Positions 6,270-11,910 of a stretch of 12,581 bases of DNA are shown piece by piece. Each line of letters begins with the position of its first letter. Within the stretch, counting starts at the first letter, position 1. The stretch covers positions 1-12,581 of the forward strand of contig JBMNRY010000062.1 of NCBI GenBank assembly GCA_050944915.1. The letters run 5' to 3'. This DNA comes from JBMNRY01 sp050944915 (lineage in GTDB: Bacteria > Bacillota > Limnochordia > JAAZLZ01). The translations under genes were made by a program, and so were the position numbers. The notes below the pieces were generated by a model. The model was given only the letters and a program-made list of their open reading frames with translations. It was not told where the DNA came from and made no database searches.

Positions 6270-7319
6270 CCAAGGGAAGGCGATGTCCAAGTCAGCAGCT
6301 AATTTTTCCAAACCTTCGAAGGTTGGCCTGGGCAGTGGTACTCCTTCTTCCCGGGCTTTGGCCTCGGCAATGTGTTCCAGTTCCCCGGGTACATAGATCC
6401 GCTCGCAGCCGGGGGCTTTGGGCACGTTGTGGATTTGATCGATGAGACCGTCTAGTCGTGCTTGGAACTCTTCTAAGGGCATGAAGGCTTCGATGTTAAT
6501 AGCTTGGATGAAGTGACCCGTTTGGGTGGGAACATCCGGTTGGTAAACCCAAACGCCTAGATCCTTAGTCAAGGCGGCCCCGGCCAGGACACCGGCTAAG
6601 GTTTCTACAAAGAGGGCTAATCCATAGCCTTTATAGCCACCAAAGGGCAACAGGGCACCACCTTTGGCGAAATCAGCAGGGTCGGTAGTCGGTCGTCCGT
6701 CCTTATCCAACATCCAGCCCTCGGGAATAGGCTCACCCAGGGCGGCATAGTTGCCGATTTTACCTGCGGCCACCACGCTCATGGCCATATCTAAGACGAT
6801 GGGCTTGTGGCGCCCTGCCGGGGCGGCGATGGCGTAAGGGTTATTCCCGATATTGCGGCCTCGACCGCCGGTGACGGACATGGTGGGCGCGGCGTTGCTC
6901 AAGGCTTTGCCGATCATGTTTTCCCGGGCGCATTGCAAGGCAAAACTAGCTCCAGCCCCGAAATGGTTGCTGTTCTTGATGGTGACCACACCGATGCCTG
7001 TTTCCTTCGCCTTTTCGATGGCCAGTTTCGTGGCTTTGTGGGCGCTGAGTTGGCCCATACCGGCATTGGCGTTGACAACGGCATAGGAGGGACCTTCCCG
7101 TTCGATGGTCAGTTCCGCTTTGGTGTTAATACCCCCCTGCTGCATCTGCCGGACATAGCCGGGCAGGGCGACGACACCGTGGCTGGCTACGCCCCGGGCA
7201 TCACATTCGACCAAGATCTCCGCGCCGGTAGCTGCATCGGCCTCGCCGAATCCGACCGTTTGGAGTGCTTTGGTTACAAAGGCGAGAAGTTCCCCATAAT
7301 CGACATAGACTGTGTTCAC
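6264..7319 (-). CDS. malate/L-lactate/ureidoglycolate-type dehydrogenase (Ldh2/YiaK family)
   Basis: A cytoplasmic NAD(P)-dependent oxidoreductase of 351 residues from the Ldh2 fold, which is unrelated to the classical Rossmann lactate dehydrogenases. Family signatures are DARGVASHGV (40-49, with the conserved His47), SNHFGA (117-122), GNNPYAIAAP (158-167), DMAMSVVAAGKI (177-188) and PFGGYKGYGL (225-234). Members oxidise malate, L-lactate, ureidoglycolate, sulfolactate or reduce diketogulonate, so the substrate is open. GTG 7319 is preferred: AGGGGGT (complement of 7326-7332) lies 6 bases upstream and the family's N-terminus begins here. An in-frame TTG at 7349 has no ribosome site. It converges on the PHP gene and diverges from rubrerythrin, and no clear promoter was found for it. 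Confidence 0.9.
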   Translation of the reverse strand: MNTVYVDYGELLAFVTKALQTVGFGEADAATGAEILVECDARGVASHGVVALPGYVRQMQQGGINTKAELTIEREGPSYAVVNANAGMGQLSAHKATKLAIEKAKETGIGVVTIKNSNHFGAGASFALQCARENMIGKALSNAAPTMSVTGGRGRNIGNNPYAIAAPAGRHKPIVLDMAMSVVAAGKIGNYAALGEPIPEGWMLDKDGRPTTDPADFAKGGALLPFGGYKGYGLALFVETLAGVLAGAALTKDLGVWVYQPDVPTQTGHFIQAINIEAFMPLEEFQARLDGLIDQIHNVPKAPGCERIYVPGELEHIAEAKAREEGVPLPRPTFEGLEKLAADLDIAFPWK

Positions 7320-7432
7320 TGCTTTACCCCCTATAACAAATTTTCTCAAAGGTGCTAATTAAATATTACATGAACAGGACGATGACTCCTGCGTAGTTTC
7401 GGCAGTTTCCAGGGAAAAGTTCTCCAGCTTAA

Positions 7433-7447
7433 TAATAATCATAATTA
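7433..7447. promoter_or_regulatory. possible PerR/Fur-type operator
   Basis: TAATAATCATAATTA matches the 7-1-7 PerR-type consensus (TTATAAT-N-ATTATAA) at 11 of 14 arm positions. It sits just upstream of the -35 box of the rubrerythrin operon, which PerR commonly controls in Firmicutes. The AT-rich setting makes chance matches easy. Confidence 0.35.
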
Positions 7448-7450
7448 ATA

Positions 7451-7479
7451 TTGACAAAGGCGGAAGGGCGGTTTATAAT
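7451..7479 (+). promoter_or_regulatory. consensus sigma-A promoter of the rubrerythrin operon
   Basis: TTGACA (7451-7456) and TATAAT (7474-7479) are both perfect and separated by exactly 17 bases. It gives a leader of about 35 bases that includes the AGGGGG ribosome site. This is the strongest promoter match in the window. Confidence 0.9.
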
Positions 7480-7521
7480 ATAACCAACAAAAAAGTTAAA
7501 TCATTACAGGGGGTTTGTTCG

Positions 7522-8055
7522 ATGAATCTTAAAGGTACCCAAACGGAAAAGAATCTGATGACTGCTTTTGCTGGTGAATCTCAAGCACGGAACAAATATA
7601 CTTATTACGCTTCAAAGGCTAGGGAAGAAGGTTACGAGCAAATAGCCGCGATTTTCGAAGAGACCGCCAATCATGAAAAGGAACACGCAAAGCGTTTTTT
7701 CAAATATTTGGGTCTGTTAAATGATACCGCGAGGAACCTTGAAGATGCTGCGGCCGGGGAAAACTATGAGTGGAGTCAGATGTATAAGGAGTTTGCCCAA
7801 ACGGCTCGGGAGGAAGGTTTTGAGGAAATCGCGGAAGTCTTCCAGGAGATCGGGGAAGTGGAAGAAGAGCATGAAAAACGGTATTTGGCCCTTTTGGCTA
7901 GGGTGAAGGAAGGCACCGTCTTCAATCGGCCGGAGCCCATTCGCTGGCAGTGCCGCAATTGTGGTTACGTTCATACCGGTAAGGAAGCTCCCGCGGTATG
8001 TCCCGCCTGTGCCCACGCCCAGAAATATTACGAGGAAATGGCAGAGAACTATTAA
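7522..8055 (+). CDS. rbr: rubrerythrin
   Basis: A cytoplasmic non-haem iron peroxidase that reduces hydrogen peroxide to water in anaerobes. The N-terminal four-helix ferritin-like domain (about 1-135) carries the diiron ligands: E19 in the first helix, ExxH at E52-H55, and the second ExxH at E114-H117, with the paired acidic residues of AREEGFEE (95-102) between them. The C-terminal rubredoxin-like domain binds one iron through CxxC (C144, C147) and CxxC (C160, C163). At 177 residues it is slightly shorter than the Desulfovibrio protein (about 191). ATG 7522 follows AGGGGG (7508-7513). It heads an operon with desulfoferrodoxin, 17 bases downstream, behind a perfect promoter and a possible PerR site, which points to peroxide-induced expression. 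Confidence 0.97.
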   Translation: MNLKGTQTEKNLMTAFAGESQARNKYTYYASKAREEGYEQIAAIFEETANHEKEHAKRFFKYLGLLNDTARNLEDAAAGENYEWSQMYKEFAQTAREEGFEEIAEVFQEIGEVEEEHEKRYLALLARVKEGTVFNRPEPIRWQCRNCGYVHTGKEAPAVCPACAHAQKYYEEMAENY

Positions 8056-8072
8056 TCGAGGAGGATGGCCCG

Positions 8073-8453
8073 GTGAAAAAGAAACTAGGGGTTTATCGCT
8101 GTGGGGTTTGTGGCCAAATGGTGCAAGTCCTCAAAGTAGGTGGCGGTCAGCTAGTTTGTTGTGAACAACCCATGGAGCATCTGGCGGAGAACGTAGAGGA
8201 TGCCTCCCATGAAAAACATGTCCCGGTAGTCGAAAAAACTGCCGATGGTTATCTCATTAAAGTCGGCAGTGCCGTCCATCCTATGGAGCCGGACCATTAC
8301 ATTGAATGGGTGGAATTGGTCGTCGATGGCAATTCCTATCTCCAGTTCCTTGCACCGGGTGACGAACCCCAGGCCTTCTTCCCGGTGGACGGTAGGGAAA
8401 TTTTCGGTAGGGCCTATTGTAACCTCCATGGTTTGTGGAAGGCCTCGGTTTAG
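8073..8453 (+). CDS. dfx: desulfoferrodoxin (2Fe-superoxide reductase)
   Basis: A cytoplasmic superoxide reductase of 126 residues that converts superoxide to hydrogen peroxide, which the neighbouring rubrerythrin can then remove. The N-terminal desulforedoxin domain holds centre I (C10, C13, C29, C30). The C-terminal domain holds the catalytic centre II, with H49, H69, H75, C116 and H119, and the E47-K48 pair of the EKHVP motif that assists catalysis. Length and ligand positions match the characterised Desulfovibrio/Desulfoarculus enzymes. The GTG start is supported by GAGGAGG (8058-8064) 8 bases upstream; the frame is open further upstream into rubrerythrin, but that stretch has no family similarity. 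Operon with rbr. Confidence 0.97.
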   Translation: MKKKLGVYRCGVCGQMVQVLKVGGGQLVCCEQPMEHLAENVEDASHEKHVPVVEKTADGYLIKVGSAVHPMEPDHYIEWVELVVDGNSYLQFLAPGDEPQAFFPVDGREIFGRAYCNLHGLWKASV

Positions 8454-8473
8454 AGGTTTGCCACAAAACAGAT

Positions 8474-9103
8474 TTAAGCTTGCGCGATACATCCCGGATG
8501 GTCGTTGTGGGGGGAGTTGACGAGACGGGAAACGGGATAGCAGCGCATTTCGTCGGCAGGGTAAGGACGGAGAAGACTGTGGTGAAAGGCAGGTTCGCCT
8601 GGCTTAAGCCACAGTCTTTCTGTTTCCCGAGTCAAGATCACCGGCATGCGATCATGGATAGGTGCTACCAGTTCATTGGCTTCGGTGGTGATAATGGCAC
8701 AAGTCTCTATCTGTTCACCATCGGGGGATGTCCACCGGGCCCAAAGACCGGCCATGGCGAAAGGCTCTCCCTGGGCTAACAGGAAGCGGTAGGGTTTTTT
8801 TTGTCGGTCCCATTCGAAGAAACTATCGGCTAAGATCAGACAACGGCTGTTGCGGAAGGCGGCCTGGAAGGAAGGTTTTTCCGGTGCCGTTTCCCCGCGG
8901 GCGTTGATGAACCGTCGTTGGCCATCCCTAGACCAGGGGGGGATAAGTCCCCAGGAAAGGATTCTTGGTTCCCAAGGACTGACGATGGTTAAAATAGGCT
9001 GGCTAGGTGCAATATTATAGCGGGGTTGCCATTGGAGATGGGGTAAAGCAAAACGCTGTCCTAAAAGGTCCGGTTCCGTCGTTAAGGTGTAGCGTCCACA
9101 CAT
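8474..9103 (-). CDS. SRAP-domain protein (YedK/HMCES-like abasic-site processing)
   Basis: A DNA-binding protein of 209 residues that in characterised relatives forms a covalent thiazolidine crosslink with abasic sites in single-stranded DNA through Cys2. All four key residues are present: C2 in MCGRYT, N67 in INARGET, E97 in FFEW and H150 in PIHDRMPV, equivalent to C2, N75, E105 and H160 of E. coli YedK. ATG 9103 is required, because Cys2 must become the N-terminus after methionine removal; an upstream in-frame GTG at 9112 would abolish activity. AAGGTGAT lies just before the ATG. It converges on desulfoferrodoxin with a 20-base gap and diverges from the LOG gene. Confidence 0.95.
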   Translation of the reverse strand: MCGRYTLTTEPDLLGQRFALPHLQWQPRYNIAPSQPILTIVSPWEPRILSWGLIPPWSRDGQRRFINARGETAPEKPSFQAAFRNSRCLILADSFFEWDRQKKPYRFLLAQGEPFAMAGLWARWTSPDGEQIETCAIITTEANELVAPIHDRMPVILTRETERLWLKPGEPAFHHSLLRPYPADEMRCYPVSRLVNSPHNDHPGCIAQA

Positions 9104-9134
9104 GGGGATCACCTTCCTATGGGGGATTGCCTTC

Positions 9135-9163
9135 AGTATACTGGATGGCTAGGGGAAGGACAA
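9135..9163 (-). promoter_or_regulatory. promoter for the SRAP gene, overlapping a palindrome
   Basis: On the minus strand, TTGTCC (9163-9158) and TATACT (9140-9135) are separated by 17 bases, giving a leader of about 25 bases. The -10 box is embedded in a perfect 10-bp palindrome CAGTATACTG (9134-9143), which also reads TATACT on the plus strand towards the LOG gene; a matching plus-strand -35 is poor (TTCCTA at 9114). Confidence 0.5.
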
Positions 9164-9219
9164 GGTCATCACCCCATCGATGGCGAAGGTTATGGCTAGT
9201 TTCTTGCGGGGGTGTTCGT

Positions 9220-9921
9220 ATGGTAGAGAAGGAGTGGTTCCGATCCGATGAAGATCGGGAACTGTTAAGACCGCCTAGTCCCGGCGAGGATTTTACCAGC
9301 ACCGACACCTGGCGGGTATTGCGGATTCAATCGGAGATCGTTTATGGGTTTGAGACCCTCTCCCAGGTCCATCGGGCCGTGGCTGTCTTTGGTTCGGCCC
9401 GTACCCCGGTGGATCATACCTATTACCAATTAGCCCGGACCACCGGCCGGGAGTTGGCCCAAGGCGGTTTGGCCATCATCACCGGTGGGGGACCGGGGAT
9501 TATGCAGGCGGCTAACCAAGGAGCCCAGGAAGGGGGCGGCCTATCCATCGGGTGTAACATCGAGTTGCCCTTTGAACAAGAGCCCAACCCCTATCTCGAT
9601 ATCGATGTCCGTTTTCACTATTTTTTCGTCCGTAAACTGATGCTGGTCAAATATTCGGTGGCCTTCGTCATCTTCCCCGGGGGAGTGGGAACCCTAGATG
9701 AACTTTTCGAAGCTTTCACCTTGGCCCAGACCAACAAGATCCAACGCTTCCCCATTATTCTCATGGGTTCTGACTATTGGGAGGGGCTCTTAACCTGGTT
9801 GCGGGAGCGCTTGCTCGGTGAGGGGATGATCAGTCCCGAAGATATGGATTTGATTTATGTATCCGATGATCCCCAGGAAGTGAAGGACATCATTTTGAAT
9901 AAGGTCCAGGGGCTAAGATAA
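9220..9921 (+). CDS. LOG-family protein (TIGR00730 type, nucleoside-5'-monophosphate phosphoribohydrolase-like)
   Basis: A 233-residue Rossmann-like protein of the 'lysine decarboxylase-like' LOG family. Characterised members split a nucleoside 5'-monophosphate (AMP or cytokinin ribotide) into base and ribose 5-phosphate; old 'lysine decarboxylase' labels are misannotations. The defining motifs are GGGPGIMQAAN (89-99) and PGGVGTLDE (153-161), the latter carrying the catalytic glutamate. An N-terminal stretch of about 45 residues precedes the fold, as in the larger bacterial forms. ATG 9220 follows GGGGGTG; the open frame extends upstream to 9007, over the SRAP gene, and that part was rejected. 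The stop codon overlaps the Nudix start (TAATG), so the two are translationally coupled. Confidence 0.88.
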   Translation: MVEKEWFRSDEDRELLRPPSPGEDFTSTDTWRVLRIQSEIVYGFETLSQVHRAVAVFGSARTPVDHTYYQLARTTGRELAQGGLAIITGGGPGIMQAANQGAQEGGGLSIGCNIELPFEQEPNPYLDIDVRFHYFFVRKLMLVKYSVAFVIFPGGVGTLDELFEAFTLAQTNKIQRFPIILMGSDYWEGLLTWLRERLLGEGMISPEDMDLIYVSDDPQEVKDIILNKVQGLR

Positions 9922-10319
9922 TGAGCACCCCAGTGGCCGGAGCCATCATCGTCCATCGGGGGAAGATACTGATTGGCCAACGGAAAGAAACCGATTCGGT
10001 GCCCCTTAAATGGGAATTTCCCGGGGGCAAAATCGAGGAGGGCGAAACACCCCAAGAATGTCTCCAAAGGGAGATTTGGGAAGAATTGAGTTTGAAAGTC
10101 CGGGTGGGAGACTATTTTGGCCGGAGTGTCTACGCCTACGACCATGGAACCATCGATTTAGTCCTCTATTGGGCCTATTGTGAAGGCACTCCCTTGCCCA
10201 AACCTAGGGCTCACCGGGCCATTCGATGGGTTGCCATCGAGGAGTTGGGGGAATACCCTTGGGCCCCCGCCGATGTTCCCTTGGTAAAGGAGCTTCAACG
10301 GTTAGAGTTTCCCCCTTGA
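9921..10319 (+). CDS. MutT-like Nudix hydrolase
   Basis: A small cytoplasmic pyrophosphohydrolase of 132 residues. The Nudix box is complete: G36-x5-E42-x7-R50-E51-x2-E54-E55, with Ser57 where Gly is usual. The N-terminal AGAIIVHRGKILIGQR strand and the WEFPGGK entry to the box match the MutT/8-oxo-dGTP diphosphatase (CTP pyrophosphohydrolase) subgroup, so removal of oxidised nucleoside triphosphates is the likely role. It overlaps the LOG gene by one base, which suggests a joint task in handling damaged or surplus nucleotides. The substrate cannot be fixed from sequence, because Nudix specificity lies outside the box. Confidence 0.93.
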   Translation: MSTPVAGAIIVHRGKILIGQRKETDSVPLKWEFPGGKIEEGETPQECLQREIWEELSLKVRVGDYFGRSVYAYDHGTIDLVLYWAYCEGTPLPKPRAHRAIRWVAIEELGEYPWAPADVPLVKELQRLEFPP

Positions 10320-10345
10320 TTTTACTATCCCTGTTGTGTTAGAAT
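10316..10345 (+). promoter_or_regulatory. possible promoter of the metA leader
   Basis: TTGATT (10316-10321, overlapping the Nudix stop codon) and TAGAAT (10340-10345) are 18 bases apart. TATAGT at 10366-10371 is another -10-like sequence but lies too close to the aptamer and lacks a -35. The assignment is tentative. Confidence 0.3.
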
Positions 10346-10375
10346 AACTCTCAATACAATCCACATATAGTTAAA

Positions 10376-10483
10376 CTCTTATCAAGAGAGGCGGAGGGAC
10401 TGGCCCGATGAAGCCCGGCAACCGTCAAACTAAGTTTGCACAGGTGCCAATTCCTGCAAAGCTGAGGCTTTGGGAGATGAGAG
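10376..10483 (+). promoter_or_regulatory. SAM-I (S-box) riboswitch aptamer
   Basis: P1 is formed by CTCTTATC (10376-10383) and GATGAGAG (10476-10483). In between are the conserved S-box blocks: AGAGAGGCGGAGGGACTGGC, then GATGAAGCCCGGCAACC, the GGTGCCAATTCC block and the GAGATGAGAG end. It binds S-adenosylmethionine; high SAM is expected to end transcription before metA. The antiterminator is also visible: AGGTC (10485-10489), extended by GAG (10481-10483) of P1 across a bulged T, can pair with GACCTCTC (10498-10505), which includes the 5' arm of the terminator. Confidence 0.97.
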
Positions 10484-10499
10484 TAGGTCTGGGTGATGA

Positions 10500-10530
10500 C
10501 CTCTCCGTTTCCGTGGAGAGGTTTTTTCTT
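10500..10530 (+). terminator. SAM-riboswitch-controlled terminator
   Basis: CCTCTCC (10500-10506) pairs with GGAGAGG (10515-10521) and is followed directly by TTTTTTCTTT. Its 5' arm is shared with the antiterminator. A second helix, TCCGTGGA (10510-10517) with TCCACGGA (10531-10538), overlaps the 3' arm and would exclude the terminator. Confidence 0.93.
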
Positions 10531-10579
10531 TCCACGGAGGATTGGCCCCAAGAATGGTGAGATAGAGGAGGTCGTAGAC

Positions 10580-11557
10580 ATGCCGGTTAGAATTCCCGAT
10601 GATTTGCCAGCAAAAGAGGTCTTAACGAGGGAGAATATTTTCGTCATGGGTGAAGCCCGGGCGGAAAGTCAGGATATTCGTCCCTTGCGGATCGTTATTC
10701 TAAATCTGATGCCGACGAAGATCGCCACCGAGGTCCAGTTGTTGCGGCTGTTAGGTAATACGCCTTTACAGATGGAAGTCGATTTACTTCAGTCGGCCAC
10801 CTATCAGCCGAAAAACACCCCGCGGGAACACCTCTTGAAGTTCTATAAAACCTTTGATGAGATCAAGGATAATAAATACGATGGAATGATCATCACTGGG
10901 GCCCCCGTGGAACACTTGCCCTTTGAGGAAGTCGCCTATTGGGATGAGTTGACGGCGATTATGGATTGGAAACTGAAAAATGTTACTTCCACCTTTCATA
11001 TCTGCTGGGGGGCCCAAGCCGCTTTATACCACCATTTTGGGATCCCCAAGTATCCTTTGCCGGCCAAACAATTCGGTGTCTTTGCCCACCGGCCCAATCG
11101 GTTTGATGTGCCTTTATTGCGGGGTTTTGATGATATCTTTTACGCCCCCCACTCCCGGCACACCGAGACCCGCAGGGCTGATATCGAAAAGGTGCCGGAG
11201 TTGGAGATCCTGGCCGAATCCGATGAAGCAGGGGTTTATTTAATCATCACCAAGGATGAACGGCAGATCTTTGTGACGGGCCATTCGGAATATGATCCCC
11301 TGACACTACAGCAGGAGTATCAACGGGATGTAGATAAGGGATTGGAAATCGAGATACCCCGAAACTATTTCCCCGATGACGATCCCAACCAGTCGCCCAT
11401 GGTCACCTGGCGGGGTCATGCCAATTTGCTCTTCTCTAACTGGTTGAACTATTATGTCTACCAGGTTACACCCTATGATTTGGAGTCGACTCCCCTTGAT
11501 GGGCCGCCGGTATGTCATACCCTTCCCCAGTGGAATCGCTATCGAGCACTGCCTTAG
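10580..11557 (+). CDS. metA: homoserine O-acetyltransferase (MetA family)
   Basis: A cytoplasmic enzyme of 325 residues catalysing the first committed step of methionine synthesis, acylation of L-homoserine. The catalytic nucleophile is C142 in HICWGAQAALYHHFGIPK, and H235 and E237 in VTGHSEYD complete the triad. Residue 111 is Glu (GAPVEHL), which in biochemically studied MetA proteins specifies acetyl-CoA; succinyl-CoA users such as E. coli have Gly there. So the product is predicted to be O-acetylhomoserine despite the common 'O-succinyltransferase' label. ATG 10580 follows GAGGAGGT (10565-10572) and matches the family's MPVRIPDxLPA start; a longer frame begins inside the terminator and was rejected. 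It is controlled by the SAM-I riboswitch. The next step (O-acetylhomoserine sulfhydrylase) is not in the window. Confidence 0.97.
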   Translation: MPVRIPDDLPAKEVLTRENIFVMGEARAESQDIRPLRIVILNLMPTKIATEVQLLRLLGNTPLQMEVDLLQSATYQPKNTPREHLLKFYKTFDEIKDNKYDGMIITGAPVEHLPFEEVAYWDELTAIMDWKLKNVTSTFHICWGAQAALYHHFGIPKYPLPAKQFGVFAHRPNRFDVPLLRGFDDIFYAPHSRHTETRRADIEKVPELEILAESDEAGVYLIITKDERQIFVTGHSEYDPLTLQQEYQRDVDKGLEIEIPRNYFPDDDPNQSPMVTWRGHANLLFSNWLNYYVYQVTPYDLESTPLDGPPVCHTLPQWNRYRALP

Positions 11558-11630
11558 GAAAAAAGTTTCAGTTCTTGGAAAGGAGTTTTCTTCCAGGAGT
11601 CTAATAATGAGTATGGACAAGAGAATAAGC

Positions 11631-11832
11631 CTTGGAGTTGGTTCCCCTCCGGGGGATTAAAAGGGAAGTTGGAGTCGTTTCGACCAACCACACGGACCCG
11701 CCACTGTGACCGGTGAGCCCAGGCAAGATCCACTCGATTTAATCGGGGAAGGAGCCTTGGGGCCATGAATCGGGAGTCAGGAGACCTGCCCCTCCAAGAC
11801 ACGGAAGACCCTCGGGGAAAGGGGTTGGTGTC
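11631..11832 (+). promoter_or_regulatory. cobalamin (adenosylcobalamin) riboswitch
   Basis: The aptamer core is clear: GGTTCCCCTCCGGGGGATTA, AAAAGGGAA, then CACGGACCCGCCACTGTGAC, and the B12 box AGTCAGGAGACCTGCC (11775-11790). CTTGGAG (11631-11637) pairs with CTCCAAG (11792-11798) to close the core, and GACAC (11798-11802) can pair with GTGTC (11828-11832). CTCGG at 11811-11815 repeats the 5' arm of the downstream terminator and could pair with its 3' arm (CCGAG, 11872-11876) as antiterminator; that pairing is inference. It controls the following receptor gene. A weak promoter candidate is TTGGAA (11575-11580) with TCTAAT (11600-11605), spaced 19. The exact ends of the element are approximate. 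Confidence 0.95.
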
Positions 11833-11856
11833 AAGAGCAGAATTATTGTAATCGCC

Positions 11857-11883
11857 CTCGGCCCGTGTTGGCCGAGTTTTTTT
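11857..11883 (+). terminator. terminator of the cobalamin riboswitch
   Basis: CTCGGCC (11857-11863) pairs with GGCCGAG (11870-11876) around CGTGTT and is followed by seven T residues. It lies between the aptamer and the receptor gene, so B12 most likely acts at transcription here. Confidence 0.92.
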
Positions 11884-11910
11884 ATTCCAACAAATGGGAG
11901 GAAAATGGAT

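Noticed and set aside
6807..7358. Plus-strand open frame of 183 codons opposite the Ldh2-type dehydrogenase
   Set aside because: It is fully antisense to conserved family motifs and has no start context.
8454..8473. Terminator between the convergent dfx and SRAP genes
   Set aside because: Only a 4-bp CCTC/GAGG hairpin overlaps the end of dfx and there is no T-run.
9134..9143. LexA (SOS) operator at the SRAP/LOG promoter
   Set aside because: The palindrome lacks the GAAC-N4-GTTC half-sites of Gram-positive LexA boxes and the CTGT-N8-ACAG form.
9007..9219. 71-codon upstream extension of the LOG protein
   Set aside because: It runs across the start of the divergent SRAP gene and its promoter, and the family fold begins after ATG 9220, which has its own ribosome site.
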